Assembly: GCF_004009905.1 (NCBI RefSeq)
Contig: NZ_ML136876.1
Span: 1-64,000 of the forward strand
DNA length: 64,000 bases
Origin: Lactobacillus xujianguonis
GTDB taxonomy: Bacteria > Bacillota > Bacilli > Lactobacillales > Lactobacillaceae
Direction of reading: 5' to 3'
Part shown: piece by piece, positions 6,876 through 15,114 of the stretch
Layout of the letters: each line of letters starts with the position of its first letter
How positions within the stretch are numbered: the first letter of the stretch is position 1
The notes under the pieces: generated by a model
Database searches by the model: none
What the model saw: the letters and a program-made list of their open reading frames with translations, nothing else
What the model was told of the DNA's origin: nothing
Made by a program: the position numbers and the translations under genes

Positions 6876-8660
6876 TTATTTATTCAAATTCTTTAAGGCT
6901 GAGCTAACTGCTTCTTTAAAAGCATGACTAGTAACAGAAGCACCTGAAACAGCATCAACATCTGTTGTATTGTTTTCAAGCATTTCTTTAGTCAAAACAG
7001 GAATAGCTTTCCCACCTAAAGATGGAGATTCTTTTTGTTGTAAAGTTTCGATCTGCTTTAACTTATCATCATTATCAACCGTGACTCTGACAACAATTGG
7101 TAAATCACTAATTCCATTGCTGCTCATGCCAATTCCCTGATTCTTACCCGCATCAAAGTTTGCAGTAGAAGTATGGGCATCAGATTGTAATTCTGGAACC
7201 TTTGAAGCTCCAGTAATCGCATCAACTTTAAGTACTTTACGCTTTGGTAGTGCTGCATTTTCACCAGCAATTTTACCTGAAATTAACAAATCAGCAATAC
7301 TGTTAGCACCTAGATACTTGGTAGCAAAAATATCACCTAACTCACCGGCTTCATACAAGTGAGGAATAGCATTGCCATCTAAACCGATAACTTCACACTT
7401 CTCATTACGTTGAGCACCGCCATGAGTATGTAAAATATTATGACGAACCGGAATAGCATAGTATGGGCCTTCACTAAAACTACGCATCGTTTCAATCTTA
7501 CGGTTCAAGAACATGTCACGTTTCTTTTCATCAGTTAAGAAATTGAAATCAGCCACTTCTTGTTTCAATTTAGGTGCATCTATCTTCTCAGCTAATTCAT
7601 CGATGGTATCAGCTTTAATCGCATATGAAATCAATTCTTTGATTTGATCAGCTTTAGCAGAAGTATCAGCAGCTAATTGATCATATTGCTTTTGATCCAT
7701 CACAATGTGGGGATGATTTTGGTTAGGAATCATAATCCAGTTACCATGATTATACTTATATCCATGGCGATCTTCTTCATCTTCACGGAAATAACGTGCT
7801 CCGTCATCTCCTGCTACAAAGATTGATCCATTGAATAATGACTTCCAATTAATCATGTAAGCAAACTTTTCACGAGGTTCATTCTGACGTAATGACAAAC
7901 CATGTGAATCATAATTAGACATATGCCATAAACGAGCACCAGCTTCAACAGCTAGATCAATTCCTTTGCCTCGATTATAAAGACTTCCAATTGGTGCTAA
8001 TGAACCTTGTCCTAAGAAGTTTTGAACCATCTTTTGATTATTTTCAAAACCACCACAGCTCAAAACAACCCCATTTTTAGCACCCACAAAGCGTACTTGA
8101 TTATCTCGTTTAATTGAAACGCCGAGAATAGTTCCATCTTCAGGTGACTGAACTAGGTGTTCAACTGGTGAATTAAACCAAACATCAATCTTATCTAAGC
8201 GTTCATAAACTTTCTTACGCAATAATTTCCAAAAGCCACCATTATACATCCCTTGAGTCATGCTTTGAGATTGCATTGAATCAGCATGACGATATTCAGG
8301 ATATTCACCATTAGGCCGTCTACCTGTTCCTTTTGCTTCAATTCCAAAATACTTCTTGGAATATTCTTTCATCTTTATCACATTCTCGATGAAAGTGTCC
8401 AAAGCTTTTGGATCATACGCAAATGGATAATAAGTTTGCTCGTAGTAATCTTTTAAGTCATCAAAGTTTTTGCCCCAAGCAAAAGCACCACCAGCATATC
8501 TAGTATTACCGCCTTCGCTTCCTTCTGGAGCCGAATCAACTAAAAGTACACGAGCACCATTATCGGCTGCAAATCGAGCAGCACCGGCACCGGCACCACC
8601 AAAGCCAACAACGATTACATCATAGATCGTGTCCCATTTTAAAGAAGAGTTATACATCAT
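6876..8660 (-). CDS. FAD/FMN flavoprotein reductase 2
   Basis: About 594 residues from the ATG at 8660, 5 bases from an AGGTGA ribosome binding site. FAD motif VVGFGGAGAGAARFAADNG, then a FAD_binding_2 domain with DRHGYKYNHG near the proton-donor position, then a C-terminal FMN_bind domain with DAVSGASVTS. It differs from copies 1 and 3 at the substrate pocket: ILHTHGG has a His where they have Asn, and ATKYLGANS has Lys where FccA-type enzymes have Arg. A second, imperfect flavinylation-like motif (DAITGASKVPEL) sits before the FMN domain. It follows the organic-anion transporter gene after a 64-base gap that holds a terminator, so the two are probably co-expressed with partial termination. 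Confidence 0.85.
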   Translation of the reverse strand: MMYNSSLKWDTIYDVIVVGFGGAGAGAARFAADNGARVLLVDSAPEGSEGGNTRYAGGAFAWGKNFDDLKDYYEQTYYPFAYDPKALDTFIENVIKMKEYSKKYFGIEAKGTGRRPNGEYPEYRHADSMQSQSMTQGMYNGGFWKLLRKKVYERLDKIDVWFNSPVEHLVQSPEDGTILGVSIKRDNQVRFVGAKNGVVLSCGGFENNQKMVQNFLGQGSLAPIGSLYNRGKGIDLAVEAGARLWHMSNYDSHGLSLRQNEPREKFAYMINWKSLFNGSIFVAGDDGARYFREDEEDRHGYKYNHGNWIMIPNQNHPHIVMDQKQYDQLAADTSAKADQIKELISYAIKADTIDELAEKIDAPKLKQEVADFNFLTDEKKRDMFLNRKIETMRSFSEGPYYAIPVRHNILHTHGGAQRNEKCEVIGLDGNAIPHLYEAGELGDIFATKYLGANSIADLLISGKIAGENAALPKRKVLKVDAITGASKVPELQSDAHTSTANFDAGKNQGIGMSSNGISDLPIVVRVTVDNDDKLKQIETLQQKESPSLGGKAIPVLTKEMLENNTTDVDAVSGASVTSHAFKEAVSSALKNLNK

Positions 8661-8684
8661 TTTATTCACCTAATTAATTTAGTT

Positions 8685-8724
8685 AAAAAAATTCAGGATC
8701 TTTATTAAGAGGCCCTGAATTTTT
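8685..8724 (-). terminator. Terminator between transporter and flavoprotein 2
   Basis: AAATTCAGG pairs with CCTGAATTT around a loop of about 16 bases; on the minus strand a T-run follows the second arm. It would reduce read-through from the transporter gene into flavoprotein 2. Confidence 0.7.
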
Positions 8725-8733
8725 ACTATCTTT

Positions 8734-10149
8734 TTACCAGTAACCAATTACCTTAGTCCAAAGCAATCCGCCACCAAGCCAAATAATGTTAAATACAACA
8801 CCGATAATAGCACTTAATTTCCAGAAATCTTTATTGGAAATATATCCAGTTGAAGAAACCATGGCAGCCGGTCCTGCGGAATAAGTTGAGGTTGATAAGT
8901 AAACAGTCCCACACATTGCAAGCATTAAAGCAGCCATAATCTTAGGAACACCAGCACCCAAAGCAATTGAAAGAAATCCTGCGAAAAGGGCTGAAATTTG
9001 TGTTGAAACACTTGGGAACAGATAGTGTAAGTAGAAGTAAACTAACCAAAGAATTACTAATACTAATACCCAATTTACACCTTTAAGTCCTGCACCTAAA
9101 GTCTTTGAGAACCATGGGAAGAAACCTAAAGTCATCAACTTTTTGGACATCAGCATAATGATTGAAAGCCAAGTTAAAATATTCCAAGCAAAGCTTTCAT
9201 TCAAAATATCCTTAACATTGATTACCCCAGTGATCAGTAATAAGACGACTGCGATAAAACTAGTTTCGGTAGCATCAATCCCAATATGAGAACCAATTAA
9301 CCAAAGTAAAATAGCAAGAATAAAGACTACTGACATGATCTTTTCAGCAGGTGTCATCTTACCTAATTCGGCTAACTTCTTATCTGCCCAAGCATGAGCA
9401 TTTGGAGTTTGCTTAATTTCTGGTGGATAAATTTTATAAAGTAAGAATGGTACAACGAGTAATGAAATCACACCTGGAACAATAGCTGCTAAGAACCATT
9501 GCATCCATGAAATTTCAACTCCTTGAGTTTTGGCTAAACCTAAGGCTACCATGTTACCTGCAAGTCCAGTTAAAAACATCCCTGAAGTAACATTATTAAT
9601 TTCATATTCGTTGAAAACCAAGAATGAGCCTAATTTTCTTTGCGTACCCTTTTCTGGATCTGAACCCATTTCACGAGAAAGACCATCAATGATTGGGTAC
9701 ATAATTCCGTTAACTCTGGCATTATTACTTGGAATTCCGATTGCCAAAACCGTTTCAACGGCTGATAATGCATAAGCTAAACCTAAAGTACTCTTACCAA
9801 AAGTTCTTACAAAGATGTAAGCAATTCTCTTACCTAAACCTGATTTGATAAAACCGGCAGCTAAGAACATACACATTGCAACCATCCAGGCAACTGAATT
9901 ACCAAAACCAGCGGCAACTTCTTTCATGTTAAAGATACCGGTAACGGTCGCAATTACTACTGCAATTAAAGTTGTTGCCATCATTGGTAATGGCTTAGTA
10001 ATACATGCTGCAATAGTTGCAACAAAGATGGCGAATAAATGCCACGCTGGAACACTAATATCTGCTGGCTTTAACGGTGTTAACAGCCAGAGGACGATTC
10101 CAATTACTAAAGGAAGAATCCATTTCTTCCATTGAAACTTATCTAACAT
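8734..10149 (-). CDS. DASS-family organic-anion transporter (di/tricarboxylate)
   Basis: 471 residues with about 12 hydrophobic segments. It has the family features of the divalent anion:Na+ symporter group (SLC13/CitT-like): LFAIFVATIAACITKPLPM near residues 38-56 and IGIPSNNARVNGIMYPI in the first pore half, then the second half from about residue 270. Members carry succinate, fumarate, malate, tartrate or citrate, by symport or antiport. The gene lies upstream of flavoprotein 2 and divergent from LysR 2 (10370), so it probably imports the acceptor acid or exchanges it for the reduced product. Exact substrate is unknown. Confidence 0.85.
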   Translation of the reverse strand: MLDKFQWKKWILPLVIGIVLWLLTPLKPADISVPAWHLFAIFVATIAACITKPLPMMATTLIAVVIATVTGIFNMKEVAAGFGNSVAWMVAMCMFLAAGFIKSGLGKRIAYIFVRTFGKSTLGLAYALSAVETVLAIGIPSNNARVNGIMYPIIDGLSREMGSDPEKGTQRKLGSFLVFNEYEINNVTSGMFLTGLAGNMVALGLAKTQGVEISWMQWFLAAIVPGVISLLVVPFLLYKIYPPEIKQTPNAHAWADKKLAELGKMTPAEKIMSVVFILAILLWLIGSHIGIDATETSFIAVVLLLITGVINVKDILNESFAWNILTWLSIIMLMSKKLMTLGFFPWFSKTLGAGLKGVNWVLVLVILWLVYFYLHYLFPSVSTQISALFAGFLSIALGAGVPKIMAALMLAMCGTVYLSTSTYSAGPAAMVSSTGYISNKDFWKLSAIIGVVFNIIWLGGGLLWTKVIGYW

Positions 10150-10369
10150 TTTTCTACTCCCTTAAATTTGTTGAAAGCGCCTTTTATTTCGTTAACAACT
10201 TCAATTTATATTATTTATTTTGATTTGACTAATTTTTCTTTGTGAATAAAATGATGCATAAAAATGCTATAATCTACTTTGATAACAAGTATTTAAAGCC
10301 ATTGTGAAGTTTGTTATTTATAAGCTAAAAAGATCAACTTATAAATATTTTTTATATTTGAGGAAAAGT

Positions 10370-11254
10370 ATGAATAATCAAGACCTGATGTATTTTTGTA
10401 AACTAGTTGAATCTGGCAGTTATACAAAAACCGCTAAATATTTTAAAGTTACACAACCGACAATTTCTGCCGCTATCAAACGCCTGGCAACCCATTTCAA
10501 GGATCCTCTAGTTAGTCAAGTTAATCGTAAGAGTAAATTAACTACTACTGCAGCAGGCGCTCTTCTTTACCAAAAAGCCACCCATTTACTTCAAGAAATT
10601 CATAGCATTGATCATGATATTCTTCATGCTAGTGAACGCAAGATCAGGATTTCTTTTTCTGGAGTTGCCGGCAGTATCTACATCCCAGAGATTATTGCAC
10701 AGTTTTATCGTGCTGGCATTATGTCTATGCTTGATACTCATTTAGAACGATCTGCGGATATTTTTAACAGCTTAACTAACGGTGATATCGATGTTGCAAT
10801 TTACTCATGGATGGTTCCAATTAATGACCCCAGTTACTACATTCGCACTTTGAATAAGACGGAACTGGTTATCATCACAGGTTTAGATGACCCCTGGGCT
10901 ACTAAGAATGAAGTAAGAGTTTCTGAATTACGTAATAGAAACTTTATCGCTCGCTCAACTGGATACCTAACTAGAGAATGTTTAGATCAAGAAGCAAATC
11001 TTGGTAATTTCACACCCAATATCATTTTTACTGCTCGTACCATGCAATTAATGATTGACTTAGTACGTAAAAACGTGGGTATTGCCTTAGCAATGGAAGA
11101 TACCTTAACTGATCTAACGGACTTACATGTCATTCATTTAATTCCAGAACAAAGATTATGGGCTTATTCACAAATTGCAATGCGCAAAAGCTTTGTTCCG
11201 AATGAATATCAACAAAAAGGAATTGATATTTTAAGAAACTTTCACGCTATTTAG
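10370..11254 (+). CDS. LysR-family regulator 2
   Basis: 294 residues from the ATG at 10370, preceded by TTGAGGAAAAGT; the longer frame from 10304 has no ribosome binding site. The HTH is SYTKTAKYFKVTQPTISAAI (about 18-37), followed by a LysR effector domain. It is divergent from the transporter/flavoprotein 2 pair and convergent with flavoprotein 3, overlapping its stop by a few bases. Likely an acid-responsive activator of the transporter gene. Confidence 0.85.
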   Translation: MNNQDLMYFCKLVESGSYTKTAKYFKVTQPTISAAIKRLATHFKDPLVSQVNRKSKLTTTAAGALLYQKATHLLQEIHSIDHDILHASERKIRISFSGVAGSIYIPEIIAQFYRAGIMSMLDTHLERSADIFNSLTNGDIDVAIYSWMVPINDPSYYIRTLNKTELVIITGLDDPWATKNEVRVSELRNRNFIARSTGYLTRECLDQEANLGNFTPNIIFTARTMQLMIDLVRKNVGIALAMEDTLTDLTDLHVIHLIPEQRLWAYSQIAMRKSFVPNEYQQKGIDILRNFHAI

Positions 11255-13058
11255 CCTGCTTAATCGCCTTATTAACTGCTTCTTCAACCGCACGGGTAGT
11301 TGTCGAAGCACCTGAAACGGCATCAATCTCAGTTGAGTTAGCGGCAACAATCTTGTCTGGTAACTCTTTAATTGCAACAGCCCCGATACCTTCAGTTTCG
11401 TGGCTTTCTAAGACTTCAACGTTCTTGATCGTGTGGTCCTTGTAGGTGACCCGCACAACAATCTTGCCACCAATTCCGGCCTCAGTTGAAGCAACATATT
11501 GATCTGGACCTAATTCGATATTATCCATTCTTTCACCATCAGCTAAATCATTGATAGCTGGTACCGCATCAGTCACAGTGACAGCTACCGTTGCGGCGTT
11601 ACGAGCAACGTTTTCGCCGGCAATTTTACCGAAAATCAGGCATTCGGCGAGATTACCACCACCTTGGTAGCGGTTGATGCACATGCCACCTAATTCACCG
11701 GCACTGTATAAATGGGGAATTGGTTGATCTTGAGTATTCAAAATTTGAGCATTTTCATCATGCTTTGGTCCACCTTGAGTGTTCAAGACAGCAGGTACTA
11801 ACTTAATAGCGTAAACTTTTCCTTCTGCAAAAGCCTCCATTGATTGTGGTGCCCGATCAAACTTCACATCTTTGCCGTTCTTAGCAAAGTCATTGAATTC
11901 AGCTAAAGTGGCAGCCAAATTTTCAGCTGGAATGTTCATTTTAGCTGCTAAGCTCTTAATGTCTTCTGCAGCAATTATCTTGTCGAAAAGTTGGGTATAT
12001 TTAAGCTTTCCAGCATCTTTTTCTTCAACGAACTTGTTGTATTGCTTCTGGTCAAAAACAAGCCAGGCGTTGTCAAAAGCACGTGGTAAATCATATTGAC
12101 CATGGTTGTAAATGTGACCATGACGGAACTTGGCATCTTCCTTCATAAATCTCGTACCATCATCAGCTACTGCGAAGATTGAGCCTGACTTAACGTTCTT
12201 CCAACCGCTGATTTGCCGGCCGCGTTCATTTTCACCTTCAGCGATCACATAACTTGGTACAATTCCTAATGATTCATAGTTACTCATGTGCCACATCTGG
12301 GCACCCACTTCTTCTGCCATCTTCAGACCATCACCACGATTATAAAGCGTACCTAATGGCGTTAACTTAGTGACATGCAAATAGTCTTGTTGCATAACAG
12401 CATTATCCTCAAAGCCACCTGTTGCTAAAACAACACCTTTATTAGCGTGAATACAGTACTTCTTATGATTTCTTTCAATGACTGCGCCGATTACTTCATC
12501 ACTGTCTGCAGCTTGAATTAAATTAGTTGCACGTGATTTTAACCAAATATCAATTTGATTTTTGCGATCTAAAACATTCTTTCGAATCACCTTCCATAAC
12601 CCAGCATCGAAATCACGATTATGAACCAAGGCAAAATCAAAGGTCTCTGATCCTGCAAATTCTGGATATTCACAAAGGTTAGTCTTGTGAGCTAAATGAT
12701 CAGTTGGTTGATAATCTCGTGACCAAATAAAGGGCTTCATGCCTAAGTATTTTTCAAAGTATTCTGGCATCTTCACAAAACCATCTAAGTAAGTGTCCAT
12801 GGTCTTTTCTGAAACTGCGAAAGGTGCAGCTAATTGATGAAAGTACTTGCTGATTTTTTCTTTATCATGAGCCATGGCTACGTGTTGAGCTGAATATCTA
12901 GTGTTACCACCTTCATGTCCATAAGGAGCAGCGTCAACTAATAAGACCTTAGCACCGTTATCAGCAGCAAATCTTGCAGCAGTCCCACCAGCTCCACCGA
13001 AGCCTAAGACAATCACATCATAATTTCCATTCCATTTAAGATTGTTGTTTGCTTTCAT
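11247..13058 (-). CDS. FAD/FMN flavoprotein reductase 3
   Basis: About 603 residues; the ATG at 13058 has AGGAG at 8 bases, while the one at 13064 is only 2 bases from it. FAD motif VLGFGGAGGTAARFAADNG, FRHGHIYNHG near the proton-donor position, and a C-terminal FMN_bind domain with DAVSGASTTT. The substrate pocket reads LNTQGG and INRYQGGGN, so this copy keeps an Arg where copy 1 has Gln and copy 2 has Lys. It is closest to copy 1 overall. It is divergent from LysR 3 and has no transporter of its own here. Its GC-richer codons differ slightly from the other two copies. Confidence 0.85.
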   Translation of the reverse strand: MKANNNLKWNGNYDVIVLGFGGAGGTAARFAADNGAKVLLVDAAPYGHEGGNTRYSAQHVAMAHDKEKISKYFHQLAAPFAVSEKTMDTYLDGFVKMPEYFEKYLGMKPFIWSRDYQPTDHLAHKTNLCEYPEFAGSETFDFALVHNRDFDAGLWKVIRKNVLDRKNQIDIWLKSRATNLIQAADSDEVIGAVIERNHKKYCIHANKGVVLATGGFEDNAVMQQDYLHVTKLTPLGTLYNRGDGLKMAEEVGAQMWHMSNYESLGIVPSYVIAEGENERGRQISGWKNVKSGSIFAVADDGTRFMKEDAKFRHGHIYNHGQYDLPRAFDNAWLVFDQKQYNKFVEEKDAGKLKYTQLFDKIIAAEDIKSLAAKMNIPAENLAATLAEFNDFAKNGKDVKFDRAPQSMEAFAEGKVYAIKLVPAVLNTQGGPKHDENAQILNTQDQPIPHLYSAGELGGMCINRYQGGGNLAECLIFGKIAGENVARNAATVAVTVTDAVPAINDLADGERMDNIELGPDQYVASTEAGIGGKIVVRVTYKDHTIKNVEVLESHETEGIGAVAIKELPDKIVAANSTEIDAVSGASTTTRAVEEAVNKAIKQAK

Positions 13059-13322
13059 TTTCATAACTCCTATTAATCAGTTCTTTGTTTACACGGGTAT
13101 AAATATCATGAAAAAGCAAACGATGCAAATAGTTTTTCGACAAAAAGATTTTGCTATATTACATATAATTGCAGTAATGTAAGGGCTTTATGATGATTCT
13201 TGATAGTTAAATCAGAGCTAAATTTTGTTTTTAAAACTATGATCAATAATTATCGTTGAAGTCTTGATAAATTATATTTATGAAAGTACAATAGTATTAA
13301 CAAAGATTAGATAGGACAAAAA

Positions 13323-14198
13323 ATGGAATTTAAAGACTTAGAATATTTTCAAAAATTAGTTGAAACTAAGAGCTACATTGAAACAGCCAACTACTTTCAC
13401 GTTACGCAACCAGCGATTACTGCTATGGTTAAACGTTTAGAAAAAGAAGTTGACACTAAATTGATTTTTAAGATTAACAATCGGGCGCAAATGAACATCA
13501 CACCAGCTGGCTTAGTCGTTTATCGGCAGGCAAAAAATCTGTTGCAAGCTGAGCAAGCAGTGTTAATGGAAGCTAAACGCGCTAGTGAAAACAACTTCCG
13601 TTTAGTTTATTCTGAAATTGCAGGCAGTGCCTGGCTGGCCTCTGTCATCACGCAGCTTAATCAAGGGCACTTATTGGCTTCAATTGAAACGCATCAAGAT
13701 AATTCTGAGCATTTGGTGCGGAATCTACGTGAAGGTAAGTATGATGCCATTCTGTTTTCAAAACTAAGTGACGAACAGATTTCTGGCATTAAAATCACTA
13801 ACCTGCGCAAATACCAATACGATCTCATCGTGCCAGCAAACAGTGAATTGGCTCGCCAAAGTGAAATTGATATTTTTCAAACACGGAACATCCCTCTGAT
13901 TATGCGGCATAAACGCTTTTTATCACGAATTGCACTTGAAAAAGTTAAAACTCGTACCGGTTTTAAGCCAAACAAAAAATTAGTTGTCGATAGCATTGAC
14001 GCTACCACACAACTAATTAGTAAAGGGATGGGTATTGGATATTTAATGAACTTAGCTGTAAAAAATCGTCCAGGAGTTGTGGCAGTGCCACTAATTCCAA
14101 GCCAACAAGTTGATTGTTACGCTTGTTTGGCGGTTAGAGAAGATTTTATTCCGAACCAAATTCAGGAAAAATGTTTGGAAATTTTACGGAATTTCTAA
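13323..14198 (+). CDS. LysR-family regulator 3
   Basis: 291 residues. HTH SYIETANYFHVTQPAITAMV (about 18-37), similar to LysR 2, then a LysR effector domain. AGGACA precedes the ATG. It is divergent from flavoprotein 3 across a 264-base AT-rich control region and most likely regulates it. Each of the three flavoproteins thus has a dedicated LysR partner. Confidence 0.85.
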   Translation: MEFKDLEYFQKLVETKSYIETANYFHVTQPAITAMVKRLEKEVDTKLIFKINNRAQMNITPAGLVVYRQAKNLLQAEQAVLMEAKRASENNFRLVYSEIAGSAWLASVITQLNQGHLLASIETHQDNSEHLVRNLREGKYDAILFSKLSDEQISGIKITNLRKYQYDLIVPANSELARQSEIDIFQTRNIPLIMRHKRFLSRIALEKVKTRTGFKPNKKLVVDSIDATTQLISKGMGIGYLMNLAVKNRPGVVAVPLIPSQQVDCYACLAVREDFIPNQIQEKCLEILRNF

Positions 14199-14214
14199 AC
14201 TCTATTTTTGACTA

Positions 14215-14325
14215 CTATCTTACCGTGCCAACAACAAAAAGAATGGCAGCTAGTAGATAGATAATTAATGCTACTTGATTGATTCGAGTAGTATTCTTAT
14301 TGTATTTATCTTCATAATTTTTCAT
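14215..14325 (-). CDS. Small single-pass membrane protein (36 aa)
   Basis: MKNYEDKYNKNTTRINQ is a polar head, followed by one hydrophobic segment (VALIIYLLAAILFVVG) and TVR at the end. An AAGAAGGAT element lies about 12 bases upstream. It is downstream of the Fic-like gene on the same strand and could be co-transcribed. No recognised family. Confidence 0.5.
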   Translation of the reverse strand: MKNYEDKYNKNTTRINQVALIIYLLAAILFVVGTVR

Positions 14326-14344
14326 TTTACTAAAACATCCTTCT

Positions 14345-15112
14345 TTAGAATTTTTTGATCTTTCTATTTTTCAATTTATTAATGTCTATTTTGTCTGATG
14401 ATTCAAGATTATTATACGTCATTATGTCAGATTTTTTCGGTAAAGACATCTGCATCAATTTTAATGCTTGCTCTTCTTCATCTTCATTATCAGCACGATA
14501 ATAGCGCATTAAGCCTAAACTAAATTGAGCAAAGTCAATTTCGTCAAAAGGCAGAATAAAGTAATTTTCATTTTTCCAGGTATTCAAGGCAGTGTTCACT
14601 GCTAGCAAAGCCGTTCGCTTATTACCATCTTGAAATGGCTGCAACTTTGATAGTTCTGCAAATAATCGCAGCCCATCAAAATTCGTCTGTTTCGATGCTT
14701 TAAATCGATCCACTATTTGGTCAAGGTCTTCCTTAGTAACTACATCGGATGGAAAATATGCTCCTTTATCACTGCCGTATGGATCTGTCATAATAATGAC
14801 CGCATCATTGTGATTTTCCTTTGCATTACGCAAGTGTCCTGGAATTGCTGGATCCTCTTCATCAGAGTGATGCAAGGCTTTATTAATTGCAATAATTCCA
14901 TCAGTATCAAACGTGATTTCTTTAGCAATTTTTATTCCAGCCAAGGCATCATTCATTAGATCCTGATCTTTTTTAGACTCCAAAAATTTTACATCAATTG
15001 TGTCAATAACTCTTTTAACTTCTTCAAATGAACCTGTAAAATTATTGAACTTTCCCCAGGAAATAATCAGAAGAGCTAATTTAGTAGTATCTTTAGCCGT
15101 TTTAACCACCAA
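14345..15112 (-). CDS. Fic/DOC-family protein with altered catalytic motif
   Basis: 255 residues. The Fic core helix reads LQPFQDGNKRTALL; the consensus is HxFxxGNxR, and here the catalytic His is Gln (codon CAG, complement of 14639-14641). The GNKR anion hole and following Asn are kept, as is the upstream beta-hairpin region (IPGHLRNAKENHNDAVI). Fic proteins transfer AMP or other phosphate-containing groups to proteins; the His acts as the base, so this copy may be inactive or act differently. It starts at TTG (or GTG two codons in) only 2 bases after the SNF2 gene stop, so it is probably translationally coupled. Confidence 0.8.
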   Translation of the reverse strand: MVVKTAKDTTKLALLIISWGKFNNFTGSFEEVKRVIDTIDVKFLESKKDQDLMNDALAGIKIAKEITFDTDGIIAINKALHHSDEEDPAIPGHLRNAKENHNDAVIIMTDPYGSDKGAYFPSDVVTKEDLDQIVDRFKASKQTNFDGLRLFAELSKLQPFQDGNKRTALLAVNTALNTWKNENYFILPFDEIDFAQFSLGLMRYYRADNEDEEEQALKLMQMSLPKKSDIMTYNNLESSDKIDINKLKNRKIKKF

Positions 15113-15114
15113 CT

